Source: Apis mellifera
Taxonomy: Eukaryota; Arthropoda; Insecta; Hymenoptera; Apidae
Assembly (NCBI RefSeq): GCF_003254395.2
Contig: NC_037640.1
Coordinates: 11,291,289 to 11,355,288, forward strand
Length of the DNA: 64,000 bases
Direction of reading: 5' to 3'
Numbering within the stretch: position 1 is the stretch's first letter; each line of letters begins with the position of its first letter. Shown here piece by piece: positions 39,961-50,201 of this stretch. The notes below the pieces were generated by a model. The model was not told the DNA's origin and ran no database searches. It saw nothing but the letters and a program-made list of their open reading frames with translations. The position numbers and the translations under genes were made by a program.

Positions 39961-41261
39961 GAGTTTCAACGAGCGAATATTCTTATTCTTATCAAAAATT
40001 TTCGCGAGTCGAAATTTTTCAATGAGGATGATCGAATTATCGCCTCTCTCTCTCTCCCCCTCCGCGTGTTGTAAAATTAATTTAATCGAAGCTTGAAATT
40101 TCTCTCCGAACTGGCAAACGTGTTCTTTAAACACGTTTATGCGCGCTATAAACGTATTTATTTCACGATAAATTTATCTCGCAATAATATCGGAGATATT
40201 CCAATCTGGATCCCCGGGCCTATTATCGTATTATCGTGTTTAAATAAACGAAACAGATACGTTAATTACCAATTTGCTCGGATTAAATCTCCTCTCGTTT
40301 CCTCCCCGAGTTTTTAATTAACGCTTTCACCGTGACGATTATCCGCCTATTCGAGTAAACAAGGGAAATAATGGGACGAGGAGGAATAAGTGGAGAAATA
40401 ATTGTTAATCTAAATTAAGAATATTGTTCGTACGATCGTTAATACTCATCGGTTAAATGGGGAAAAAATGACAAAAATTAATGGGACGAGAATTCGCGCG
40501 CAAACTCATCAACGATTCAGCAACAACGATAATATCGGTTGGCCGCGTTGTTCACGCTCCACGTTTCCCGCGAAAAATCTCGTAATCCAATATTTTTCAA
40601 CGATTCGAACGAATGTTTCTCTATGTTTCGAATTTTATTTACAATTTGCTGGAATTATGAAATTATATTTAACAATGATCGATGGAAGAGCGATTTTTTA
40701 CTTTGAGAAATGTAAAATATATTATCGCGAATTAAAAATTCCTATATTTTAATAACTGTCTCTAAATTATTAAATGAATTTAAATTTTTAATTTTTAAAA
40801 TTCTAAAATTTAATTATCGGACCCTATAGAATTTAATTTAATTTTTGAGTTTATTTATAATGTTAATAAATAGATTTAAAGTTAAATTTGATTGGGAGGA
40901 TTGGTAAATTTAATAAACTTTATTTAAAATTTAATTTTGATTGAAAAATAAATTTCGAATTATAAATTATATATTGAAAGAATAAATTAGGGATAACAGC
41001 ATAATATCTTTTGATAGATCATACAGATAAAGATATTTGCGACTTTTAAAATCTTACATGATTTGAGTTCAAATCGATGTAAGTCATTCTTTCTATCTAT
41101 AATAAAAAATAAATTAATTGTAAAAAAAGAACTATAAAAATATAAAATATAGTGATAGCGTGATACTATAAAAAATAGAGCCATCCAAAATTCATCGTTT
41201 ATCTGATCAAGTTCACGAAATAACAGAAGAATAAAAATCGAAGGAAAGAATCGATTGCGGA
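39961..41261. other. non-coding; contains 3' flank of the minus-strand exon
   Basis: Positions 40080-40640 are mixed composition and 40750-41210 are AT-rich. On the - strand the region just below 41262 would be 3' untranslated sequence of the nested candidate gene. No AATAAA is obvious in the first 100 bases on -. Confidence 0.4.
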
Positions 41262-41563
41262 TTACAGTTTCTTTGCCATTCTTCGAGCATTGCTCTCCAT
41301 TTTCTCGAACGCGTCGTTAATATCCGATAAAGCGATACCCGATGAATCGTAAATCTCTTGCTCCAACTCGATATAATTGCCCTGCGCCGATGAGAGATCC
41401 TTAACGAGGGCCGCGCGCTCTTGTTTCCTTGGTAAATGATTAACGAACCAGTTTTCGATCGTCCAGGAAACGGCGAAAACCGGCCACAAATATAATAACA
41501 ATCGCCTCGCGGGACGTGAGATTTACGAGGGGTTGGTGGAGTTGTTTTGCTCGTCTCGCCCTC
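41262..41563 (-). CDS. terminal exon of small membrane protein, frameshifted
   Basis: This looks like the last coding exon of a - strand gene lying inside the intron of the + strand gene. Reading on -, a pyrimidine tract and CCTATCAG (AG at 41565-41564) precede a frame reading EGETSKTTPPTPRKSHVPRG. One base out of frame, around 41502, follows a hydrophobic segment LLLYLWPVFAVSW and then a charged, coiled-coil-like tail (NHLPRKQERAALVKDLSS, YIELEQEIYDSSG, DAFEKMESNARRMAKKL) ending at TAA (41264-41262). The tail has ordinary bee-like codon use and reads as a genuine protein; the C-terminal 75 residues are the well-supported part. The two parts join if one base is missing near GGCGATTG, so this is either an assembly error or a young pseudogene. 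An alternative without an intron is a frame starting at ATG 41650. I do not recognise the family; a single-pass or hairpin membrane anchor is inferred. Confidence 0.6.
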
Positions 41564-42729
41564 CTGATAGGGGATGAAAGGATACCGAGGAAGGTTTGTA
41601 TTTGAGTTGAGATTGTGCAAGGATTTGATTTGACGATTTTTCAGTTGCATTGATTTGCGTGAGATTAATTAAAAGAATACAATTATTGGAAACGAATTTT
41701 GTATATATTTCGTGCAATTATCTTCTTCTTTCAATTTTCGCCTTCGATCGAAGTAAGTCGATTCTACTCTGCGAACTTCTTGGCGGAGATATGATAAGTT
41801 CGATTAATATTTCGCTTGAGAAATTAACGTAGCGAGACTCGTATTTCTCGGCGCCTTCCCGCTGCGCGCTGCTTGTTCCGTGGAAATTCAAGTTGTGCGA
41901 GCAACAGGTGGTTCGAGGGAATATCATTTCTCCTGCGAATTCCCTGTGCTCGAATTCGTTAAATCCGAGACAATTGGAATAAAACCGAAGAAATTAAGGA
42001 AACTTTAAATTCAAAGAGTGTAAAAAAATCTGTATAATGATATATGCTTCCGCGTATCATATTACGTACCTTGCATGAATTTTTATTGCGAGTTGAAAAG
42101 TATATATATACATGGCTGTTTGTCTATTTAAAAATTAGCGTAGTCATAGAGAATGAATGAAGTACGCATAGTATTATACATGGTTACAAAATCAAGACCC
42201 TTGAAACAATTCGATTCATCTTTATTATTATTTTTTAAGGATATAAATTAAAAAAAAAAAAAAAACTGGAAGCGAGCCGAGCACCTCGAGTGTTGGAAGA
42301 ACTTATCGTTCTCTCTTCTCTTTCGGCCCTTAATTACGAGCCGGCCTATTTAAAAAGTGCACCACGCCCACGCACACCTACGAGCTGCGTGCACGAGAGA
42401 AGAGCCCACACGCTCTGGCGAGGCGCAGGCATAAATTACACGTTTAGCAAATCGCACGAGCGCGCGCACACGCCTGCCTGCTCGATTAACTGCTTGCAAA
42501 ATATAATAATTGCGAGAGCGCAACGGTGTCGTTCCCGTAAACGCGGTTCCCTGTTGTTAAACGTGGTTGTTTAATCTTGTATTACACGCCTCTTCCTAAA
42601 TTATTCGAATTTTCGAAACGAAACGATTCTTTTTAATCGAATCGTTACGAGTAATTATTACGTTACACATTGTGTCTTCGCTTGCACGAAAACGCGATCG
42701 ATTCCCTTGTGACGAGTCGAGTTGGGCAA
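41564..42729. other. non-coding or unresolved
   Basis: A 69-codon open frame on - at 41718-41927 (FHGTSSAQREGAEKYESRYV) has mildly coding-like composition and lies upstream of the - strand exon. It has no convincing splice sites, so I do not call it. Positions 42280-42560 are CpG-rich with GAGCGCGCGCACACG. Confidence 0.35.
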
Positions 42730-42905
42730 GTCGTGACGTCACATTATCCCCACCGCTGGATCAGGAGATCAGGTGACTAGACTTCCGTCAAAGCGTGGCG
42801 CTGCATCGTGTCACGTGACGCAAGCGCGATATCCCCTCCACTGCCGAAAAGTGTCTCGCCTCGGCGAAAGATGAATTTTCGCAGGAGGAGAGCACGTGAC
42901 GTCAC
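42730..42905. promoter_or_regulatory. cluster of CRE and E-box palindromes
   Basis: Two perfect cAMP-response-element palindromes TGACGTCA (42734-42741 and 42897-42904) and two CACGTG E-boxes (42812-42817 within TCACGTGA, and 42893-42898 fused to the second CRE as CACGTGACGTCA) lie within 175 bp. CREB/ATF bZIP proteins bind the first motif class and bHLH-ZIP factors (USF, MITF, Myc/Max types) the second. This lies about 1.6 kb upstream of the candidate leader exon at 44541, so an enhancer or promoter role is plausible. Confidence 0.5.
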
Positions 42906-44540
42906 GATGGATTAGGTTAGGCACAGACGAGTGATGGAGACACGATGACGCGGTTCGGTTTCGCGATGTCGCGTTATTCCCGTTGCTAGATTAGAGACAC
43001 GCCGCTTGGTTTTTCGGTAATCTAATTTGGCAATTAAGATAGTGTAACCTATTATTATTCTTCTAATAGAAATTTGCGAAAGAATTGAACCGTGGCCTTT
43101 GTCTAATTTAACAATTGGAAACGTCACGTATTCTCCTCGAAAATTCATCGACGCTCTCTTCGCTTCACGAACAATGGGAAATTGGAAATATTCGTAAGAA
43201 AGAAAAGACATCGAGCAGTCGATAAAACGTTTACTTTTCGGTTTGCCGTCTCGTTTTCATAAATTTTCTTCACAATTTTTTTCTCGCACCATGCGTATTA
43301 TTATTATTCGATCGGACGACAAAAATCGAAGCTTTTATTCGTTTTCTTCGCTCCATTCATCGCGATCGTGCGAATCGCGGCAACTCGGTTGTGCAATCTG
43401 GATTTCTGCGAGTTATCCAGCGAATCTCAGCCGAGTCTCACTGAGAGATTTATTTCTACTTCGCCTCCTCTCGAGATTTTCCTTTTGTAGCCGCGCCACG
43501 TTCCACGTAATACGCAACCACGGTTACGAAGGAAAAATCTGAGTCGAGGGATGTGCGTGTAAACGGTGTAAAAAGGCGCGGCTAATAATGTTTTAATGAA
43601 AACGTAGAGGCGTTTCTCGACGTCGATTGATGGATCGCATAAATACGCGCATAAAAGAAAAAAGACGTTGGAAAGAGACGGAGAACGTTCACAATGAAAG
43701 CGTTACGTAACGACGTAGTAGTAATGGATATCGCTTATTAATAGCTCGATCTAATTCGACCGACGGATTATATAATTGGTAACGATTTATTTTCGTATAT
43801 TATCGGTTGTGAACGTGAATTTTCACGAGGGATATTGAAACTTCTTCTCCCCCTTTATTTATTTATTCATTTTTTTTTCTTTTCCATGTAAAATTGTTTC
43901 GTTTCGCGTTTACTTTAAATAGACGCCACGACCTTGACGCGATTATAGAAACTTGATGATACAAAGAGGATACAAAGTCCGAAGGAAGGTTATTTTAATC
44001 GGAAGCCTTCGAAAAAGAAAACAACGTTGTAATATCTTAATATACTTGCTAGAAATTAACGATACTCCATAATAAATCCTTCCTCTATTTATTCCACGAC
44101 TATCCACGTCTAATTAAAAGTTTCCACAACACCCTTTTACACCTAAACTCGTATAAATAAAACTCGTGCTCGATTCCACATCTTACCCTCTATATAATTC
44201 CCTCTCTCTCCCTGGCCATCGATGACAGTCCTTATCATGGAAAAACATAGTATATGAATACGTAACATGGAATGTTCGACAATATATAAATCCTGTTTCT
44301 TATTTTTAGTCGAGTACTGCTCTTTATCCACCCACCCTCCCTCCCTCCCTCCCTCCAAAACAAATGGGACGGTTTTTAAAGGATTTTAAGAGAGGAGGAA
44401 AAATTTCGTTTTACGATCCATGAAAAGGAGGCGGGGAAGGGAGAAAGGAAAAATCCATCCGTGTCGCCATTACATGGAGAACGTGCCTCGGCCATGCATC
44501 GGCCATTCGTCGCTCGACGAGTTTTTGATTTTCTTTCCAG
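42906..44540. other. non-coding, upstream of leader exon
   Basis: No exon supported. There is a (CCCT)n tract at 44333-44356. A pyrimidine tract ending TTTCTTTCCAG at 44540 could be the 3' splice site of the next exon if that exon is internal. Confidence 0.4.
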
Positions 44541-44650
44541 GTGTGAACTAGAGCGGGGGAGGAGGAGGAGGAGGAGGGGGGTGCTTGGCCACGACCTACA
44601 CCCACGCCCACGCACCTGCTCCGAGGAGATCTCGCGTGTGTAGTTACCCG

Positions 44651-44668
44651 TTAATTAGCCGTTAATTA
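44651..44668. promoter_or_regulatory. paired homeodomain sites, 11 bp apart
   Basis: CCGTTAATTAG and CCGTTAATTAA occur head to tail, so two TTAATTA cores (44651-44657, 44662-44668) are spaced 11 bp, one helical turn. Many homeodomain proteins of the Hox and paired-like classes bind TAATTA. They sit in an otherwise very GC-rich island. Confidence 0.45.
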
Positions 44669-44684
44669 ACCCGGTACTCGTCGA

Positions 44685-44713
44685 CGCGGGGAGAGGAGAG
44701 GAGAGGAGAGGAG
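44685..44713. repeat. (GGAGA)n microsatellite
   Basis: Repeats of GGAGA directly in the leader. On the other strand it reads TCTCC. It also offers GAGAG elements, the motif class of GAGA factor. Confidence 0.85.
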
Positions 44714-44720
44714 CCGAAAC

Positions 44721-44747
44721 ATGCGGTCGAGCCTCGGCCCCACTTGA
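44721..44747 (+). other. short upstream ORF
   Basis: ATG to TGA, eight codons (MRSSLGPT), in a different frame from the main ATG and 118 bp before it. If the leader is transcribed through here it could reduce translation from 44866. Confidence 0.4.
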
Positions 44748-44760
44748 CGGCCCGGCCGGC

Positions 44761-44814
44761 GGGGGGAGGAGGGCGGTGGGCGGTTGGGAGGAAGGGTGGG
44801 GGAAGGAGCGGGGG
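44761..44814 (+). promoter_or_regulatory. G-quadruplex-prone leader segment
   Basis: Seven runs of three or more G separated by 1-7 bases within 54 bp (starting GGGGGGAGGAGGGCGGTGGG). This meets the usual four-run G-quadruplex pattern on the sense strand, about 50 bases before the start codon. It would form in the RNA or in the coding-strand DNA. Confidence 0.6.
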
Positions 44815-44865
44815 CTCGAGGAGAAGGTCGGGGGCCCTCGCCTCGTTGTGACGAGCGGCGCAAAG

Positions 44866-44968
44866 ATGCACAACGTCTCGACGGAGGGCGCGTCGCCCGG
44901 CGGTCGGCGATTATCGCGCAGTTTTCACTCCTGCCTTCGCGGAGCTGACCACGATGACCTCGAATCAG
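44866..44968 (+). CDS. first coding exon (N-terminus), gene unknown
   Basis: ATG in a favourable context (A at -3) opens 34 codons and ends in the donor TCAG/GTAGAT with one base left over (phase 1). The peptide reads MHNVSTEGASPGGRRLSRSF, then HSCLRGADHDDLES, and its split last codon would be Gly if the next exon starts GT, as both cassette exons in this window do. Codon use is GC-rich (GAGGGCGCG and similar), unlike the flanks. The peptide is Ser-, Gly- and Arg-rich, hydrophilic, with RRLSRS resembling a basophilic kinase site, and has no signal peptide or membrane segment; a cytosolic or nuclear disordered N-terminus is inferred. It probably represents an alternative N-terminus made from its own promoter, with the cassette exon at 60012 as next candidate partner after a 15-kb intron. 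I do not recognise the gene. Confidence 0.6.
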
Positions 44969-46406
44969 GTAGATCGCTTCAGCTAGATCGTTCTAAGGAA
45001 CCTGATAAATTTATGCGTTTCGAATTTACAGTAAAGTTTATATATTTCTGGTAAATGTAAATGAATTCGACCGTGTCTAACTTTATTCTTTTAAATTCTT
45101 TTAACTCGTTGCTATTTTTTATTATTGAAAATAAAGGGGAGAAGGGAATTATTTGGATTTATTAAAATTCTTTGATAATCTTGAAAACGTTAAACGTGTG
45201 TATTTGACGAGGATTTTACGATTCAAATTTAAAAAAATTTGTGATACGGATATTTAATATTTATTGTACAAAGTTGAACGGTCCAATTTATTCCTCGAAC
45301 GTTTCTAACGGTTCGATTCGATTTCACGAGTGACGATTCCGTGCCACTGTGCGTAGGATAATGATGTTGGATGGTAAGAGTGTAACAGCAACGCGAGGCC
45401 CACGCTCGTTAAACCAGCACGCCTCTAACTCTCCCATAAAAGAAAATCTCTGTCCGGAGAGAGAGGAAAAAAGGAGAGCAACTCGTTGAGTACACGGTTG
45501 ATGCTGATTTCCAGATGGAATTCCATCGTCTAACGTGTTTCCATTTGTTCGAATATTCGATAGAGGGGAAAAGAAGTGGCGTTCGATGGATAGCGCCTCT
45601 CGTTCCAAAGCAATGTTTTTTTTCTTTTTTTACGTAACGTATTCGTTTTCATATTGGAATGGTGGCGCCTTCGTATAAGGCACGAGAAAGTTGCAAAATC
45701 TGGGATTCTTTTAGATTTTAGATTTACCAGAAGAGGGAGGGAAAGCGTCTTTCGGAATTTTTACCGGATTCAGCAGAGATAATTAATTCGGATCGCGAGG
45801 AGGATTAATCTCGATTTATTCGAAGATTCGTTGTGAAATTGGGAATAATTGTGGAGATAGAATCTCGAGAAATTAAAAGTTGCGCCAATGTTTTATCTCA
45901 TATCCGTAAATTCTTTGGAAAAACAGCGGCGAGGAAGCTTTTGTAAATATAATTTACGGTCTAGTTACTTTCTATGACGCGTGAATTTGCTCGAGGATTC
46001 GAAATACCACGATTTTTCCACGATTTCTTTCGAATCGTTTAACGTCGAATTTAGAAACCAAGCCTCATCTTCGATCATTGATCGCGAAAAGAGGATCCAT
46101 CCTGGAGAGGACAATTTTAAAACAGAATTCTCCACGGCATCCGAGAGGACACCTTGCGAAACAAATTTCTCGATATCTCGTCTCGTCTCACCGCGATATA
46201 TAAAACACAAAGGGGAGGAGGGAGAGGAGGGAGGGATAAAACCCGTTTCACTCGAAGCGAGCGAAAAGCGAGCGCGCCGATATTTATGTCGTCCAAATAA
46301 TTCACGCGAATATACGACACCGTTGAACCAGAACGTCTGACGCCCACAAATCCTTGGGACGTGAAAGACGCGCCCTCTCTCTCTCTCCTTCCTCTCCTCA
46401 AAGTAC
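44969..46406. other. intron, no supported + exon
   Basis: Starts with donor GTAGAT. No further splice-framed exon. Positions 45880-46400 are open on both strands. Confidence 0.4.
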
Positions 46407-46552
46407 TCCCAAAATACTTGCTTGTGTGTCCGCCACTTTGCCAATCCTATGGTGTCGGCGAGGGATGCCGTAAAACCGGCGTGAAGATCCAGGAGGCTTC
46501 GGCCATCGTTGAAAGGGTTGAAATCGTCGAAATTTTGACCATAAGTCGGCAA
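46407..46552 (-). other. coding-like segment, unresolved
   Basis: On the - strand the frame reads PTYGQNFDDFNPFNDGRSLL, then DLHAGFTASLADTIGLAKW, with balanced composition and codon use. This resembles a real protein more than most open frames here. The same frame stays open to 45965 but becomes low-quality after about 46407. No good acceptor lies before it and only a weak donor (CAA/GTATTT) follows. It may be an exon with unusual splice sites, a pseudogene fragment or chance. No family recognised. Confidence 0.25.
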
Positions 46553-46869
46553 GGAAGGAGGATAATTTTGAAACGATTCGATGATTTTTTTTTATTCGAA
46601 TAATTCTTTTCTCTTTCTTAAAGAAAAATTCGGAGGAAATTCTCATTCTTCGAGAACGAATGAAACGAACGAATTTTTATTATTAATAAAGAGAACGTCG
46701 ATTTCGTTGCGTCTTTTCGATCCTCTTCGATCTTGTCCACGTTCTTCTAACTTGTTCCTTTAAGAATATATCCGTCAAAAGAGTCCATTTGGAAAAAGTG
46801 ATACTTAGCTAGCAACGTATTCTTTACTCACTTCATTCTTCTCCTAGAAATTCACTCCAAATATTTAAT
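46553..46869. other. non-coding, no feature seen
   Basis: AT-rich with TCTTTTC tracts leading into array K. No exon framing on either strand. Confidence 0.45.
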
Positions 46870-48130
46870 CCGTTAAAACTATCTAAAAAGGAATATTTCA
46901 ATTCTTCGAGGATGAAAGAGAGAGAAAGAGAGAGAGAGGAAGGAGAATAATATATTCTTTACTTACTCCATCTCTTTCCAAGATTATTTTTTCTCTTCAA
47001 AAGATTCACTCCAATTACTTAATCTGTTAAAACTATCCAAAAAGGGGTATTTCAATTCCTCGAGGATGAAAGAGAGAAAAAGAGAGAAAGAGAGAAAGAA
47101 GAATAATATATTTTTTATTCACTTCATTCCTTTCCAAGATTATTTTTCCTCTCTAAGAAATTCACTTCAATTACTTAATCTGTTAAAACTATCCAAAAAG
47201 GGGTATTTCAATTCTTCGAGGATGAAAGAGAGAAAAAGAGAGGGAGAGGAGAACAACATATTCTTTACTCACTCCATTCCTCTCCAAGAAATTCACTCTA
47301 ACTATTCCAAAAAGGGGTATTTCAATTCTTCGAGGATGAAAGAGAGAAAAAGAGAGAGAGAGGAGAACAACATATTCTTTACTCATTCCATCCCTCTTCA
47401 AGATTATTTTTCTTCTTCAAGAAATTCCAACTATTTAATCATCCAAAATCATCCAAAAAACGGATATTCAATTCCTCGAAGATGAAAGAGAAAGAAAGAA
47501 AGAGGAGAACAACATATTCTTTACTCACTCCATCCCTCTTCAATTATTTTTCCTCTTCAAAAAATTCACTCCAACTATTTAATCCGTTAAAATCATCCAA
47601 AAAACAGGTATTCAATTCCTCGAGGATGAAAGAAAAAGAAAGAGAGGAAAACAACATATTCTTTACATATTCTACACTCCATCCCTCTCCAAGAAATTCA
47701 CTCTAACTATTCCAAAAACGGATATTTCAATTCCTCGAGGATAAAAGAATGAGAGAGAGAGAGAGAGAGAGAAGAACAAATATTCTTTTCTCACTCCATC
47801 CCTCTCCAAAATTATTTTTCCTCTCCAAGAAATTCATTCCAACTATTTAAACTCCGTTAAAACCATCCAAAAACGGATATTCAATTTCTTGAGGATGAAA
47901 GAGAAAGAGAGAGAGAGAGAGAGGAGAAAACATATTCTTTACTCACTCCATCCCTCTCCAAGAAATTCACTCTAACTACTCCAAAAACAGATATTTCAAT
48001 TCCTCGAGGATGAAAGAAAAAGAAAGAAAGAGGAGAACAACATATTCTTTCCTCTCCAAGAAATTCACTCCAACTAATAAAACTATCCAAAAAAGGGGTA
48101 CTCGATTCCTGGAGGACGAAAGAGAGAGAA
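46870..48130. repeat. tandem array K, about 10 copies
   Basis: Ten copies of a unit of about 105-160 bp. The core is TTCAATTCCTCGAGGATGAA, then a variable GAGA tract, ACAACATATTCTTTACTCAC, CCATCCCTCTCCAAG and AAATTCACTCCAACTATT. GAGA-tract length varies between units. Open frames with MKERKRE-type peptides here are products of the repeat. Confidence 0.95.
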
Positions 48131-50152
48131 AGAGAGAGAGAAGGGAAGCAATAATTGACGACGCTGTCCCTCACCCACGTGAGCCGCGTGTATTTACAAG
48201 ATGTGGCTCGCGAGCGTAACGAAGGGAGGCCAGCGTTAATATTTACTTTCATACGCGGCCTCCGCTCGAGTCAGTCCATTGCTGACTGTATCGTGTGTTC
48301 GATACAGTCCAACTCCATTACTCCACCCGTGGTGGACGTCGATTATCTATTTTCACCGAACGATTGTATCTCAGTGAAGACACTCGTCTCTCTCTCTCTC
48401 TCTCTCTCTTTCCTTCCATGTACGATCTTCGTTCACTTACTTTGGATATCCATATTGAAGAAGAAGAGTTGCCATTCGATCTCGTACAAATGTACGAATA
48501 ATCGAGTTTGTTGGTGAAATTGAATTCAAGTGAAATTCTGAACTAAATAGGGATAATAAATTATACGTATTTCGATTATAAACAAAGGAATATTATCATT
48601 ATTTCGAGGTGAACGGATCGTGAGAAGTGAGCGGCCAACGAGGATTTCATCGATCGTGTGGCTAATTGGCCGGTTGAATTCACTCAACGCGTCCACTTTT
48701 CAAGTTGAATTGTCCTCGACGAGATTCTTCGTAAGAGCCTTCGGTTCGAAGATTTGACTTTGATTCAGTGTCGATCGACGAGCTTTCACGATTTTCTTTT
48801 TGAATGGAACGGCTATCTATTTAGAGAAAAGTTCTCAGTTTGTGTTGTGCTTTCAATACAAAAATATATAAAAGAACTCGTTATAACTCGTGGAATCGAA
48901 AGGAAAGAAAAATTAAACATATAAAGTGAAATATAATCAAAAATCGAAAACACACGAAACGATCAACAATCAACAACAATCTCTTTGAAAAACGAAGAGG
49001 CACGCGTTGGAGGGAAAAAGAGGAAAAAATTCCTGACGAGCGCATTAATAAAACATCCTCTCTACGAGGATGTTGCTGGGAAGAACAATGAGCCGGTGAT
49101 TTCATCGTTTCCACGATTAAACCGAGCACGACGCGAACGGTCGCGTGGAAGGAGGAAACGAAACGATGGTGGCGCCGCGTGTTGAGAATAACGGATCCGT
49201 CTCGGCCTTCCTTCGATCCGGTAAATTTATTCGTGGATGATCTAATAATTGGTATCCCAAGGGCAGCACGCTGCTAATTAAAGCGCGCAGGCAACAATGA
49301 GAATCCGATACGTGTCCCAGGATATTGGAAATTGTAACAAGCGTACGTTCTCTCTCTCTCTCTTTCTTGTTATTGCTCTTATCTTATCTTATCTTTTCGC
49401 TCTCCCAATACTTTTTCTTTCTTCAAAGTAGAGTAGAATAGATTTAGAATAGGACGAAATTTTTTCATTGGAATTATTTGTTTATTTTGCGGTCGAAATA
49501 TCGGTAATCCTTTTCACTTTCTCGTGTATTCTAACGTAATGTAAATTTTGATTGGACGAATTCATCTTTTTCTTTTCGTATATTTTTAATATAACTCTGC
49601 ATCTCCGCAGAGTGCAAATTTTTTTCCATTCTTTCTTTTTTCATTTATTAATTTTTCCATCAACGGCGGCCACGTTTATTGTACGCCAATCGTTGAACGG
49701 GAAACACGGATCGGATGGACTTTTTATCTTTTAACGCGATCGTTAATTATTTCGTGACGAAATCCCACGTATATAATTTAAATGCACACGGAGAAAGAAA
49801 TTTTCCAATTATTCCTCGCGAGATCTTCAATGAAAATTGCGAAAGGTTTTAGCCTAGGCTTTTCAGGTAATTCGAATTTTAATTTTAACCGATCGGTTCT
49901 CGATACCCGAGGCAAATCGTCGCGTCGTGTAATACGATTGAAACGGTTTCCAATGTAGCGGAAAACCGTTTCGTACACCGATTAAATTCAATTTCCACAG
50001 TTTTGTTACTTATCGAGAGTTTTATCCTGTAAACGCGTTTTATGTTTATCGTGGCTCGCCTCGAATATTCGCGAATTTCAAATTGGTGGAGGAAAGTGGG
50101 GTTGCAGCGAGGATTTCGATTTCGATGTTGCCGCTGTTAAGCACGTTTTGTT

Positions 50153-50156
<4 letters not shown>
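48131..50156. other. non-coding, probable intron
   Basis: No supported exon. (TC)n lies near 48389-48413. Position 48985-49185 (+) is open with a basic translation but no acceptor or donor. A weak recursive-site-like junction lies at 49866 (see findings). Confidence 0.4.

Positions 50157-50198
<42 letters not shown>
50157..50198. repeat. (TA)n microsatellite
   Basis: About 42 bases of TA dinucleotides. Confidence 0.95.

Positions 50199-50201
<3 letters not shown>

Larger units (their letters stand above)
44541..44968 (+). other. candidate 5' leader plus first coding exon
   Basis: GC-rich island running to the donor TCAG/GTAGAT after 44968. Its left edge is either a transcription start in this region or the acceptor TTTCCAG at 44539-44540. 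Upstream of ATG 44866 the same frame is closed by TAG at 44656, so 44866 is the first possible in-frame ATG and the preceding sequence is untranslated. Confidence 0.5.

Noticed and set aside
42905..42922. TTAGGTTAGG, the insect telomere repeat
   Set aside because: Only two units, expected by chance; not an interstitial telomere tract.
45965..46406. Extension of the minus-strand frame beyond the coding-like start
   Set aside because: After about 46407 the translation becomes low-complexity (EERKERERGR and similar) and loses coding character.
47066..47706. Plus-strand open frames rich in MKERKRE
   Set aside because: They arise from array K and its GAGA tracts; the peptide repeats with the DNA unit and there is no sign of constraint.
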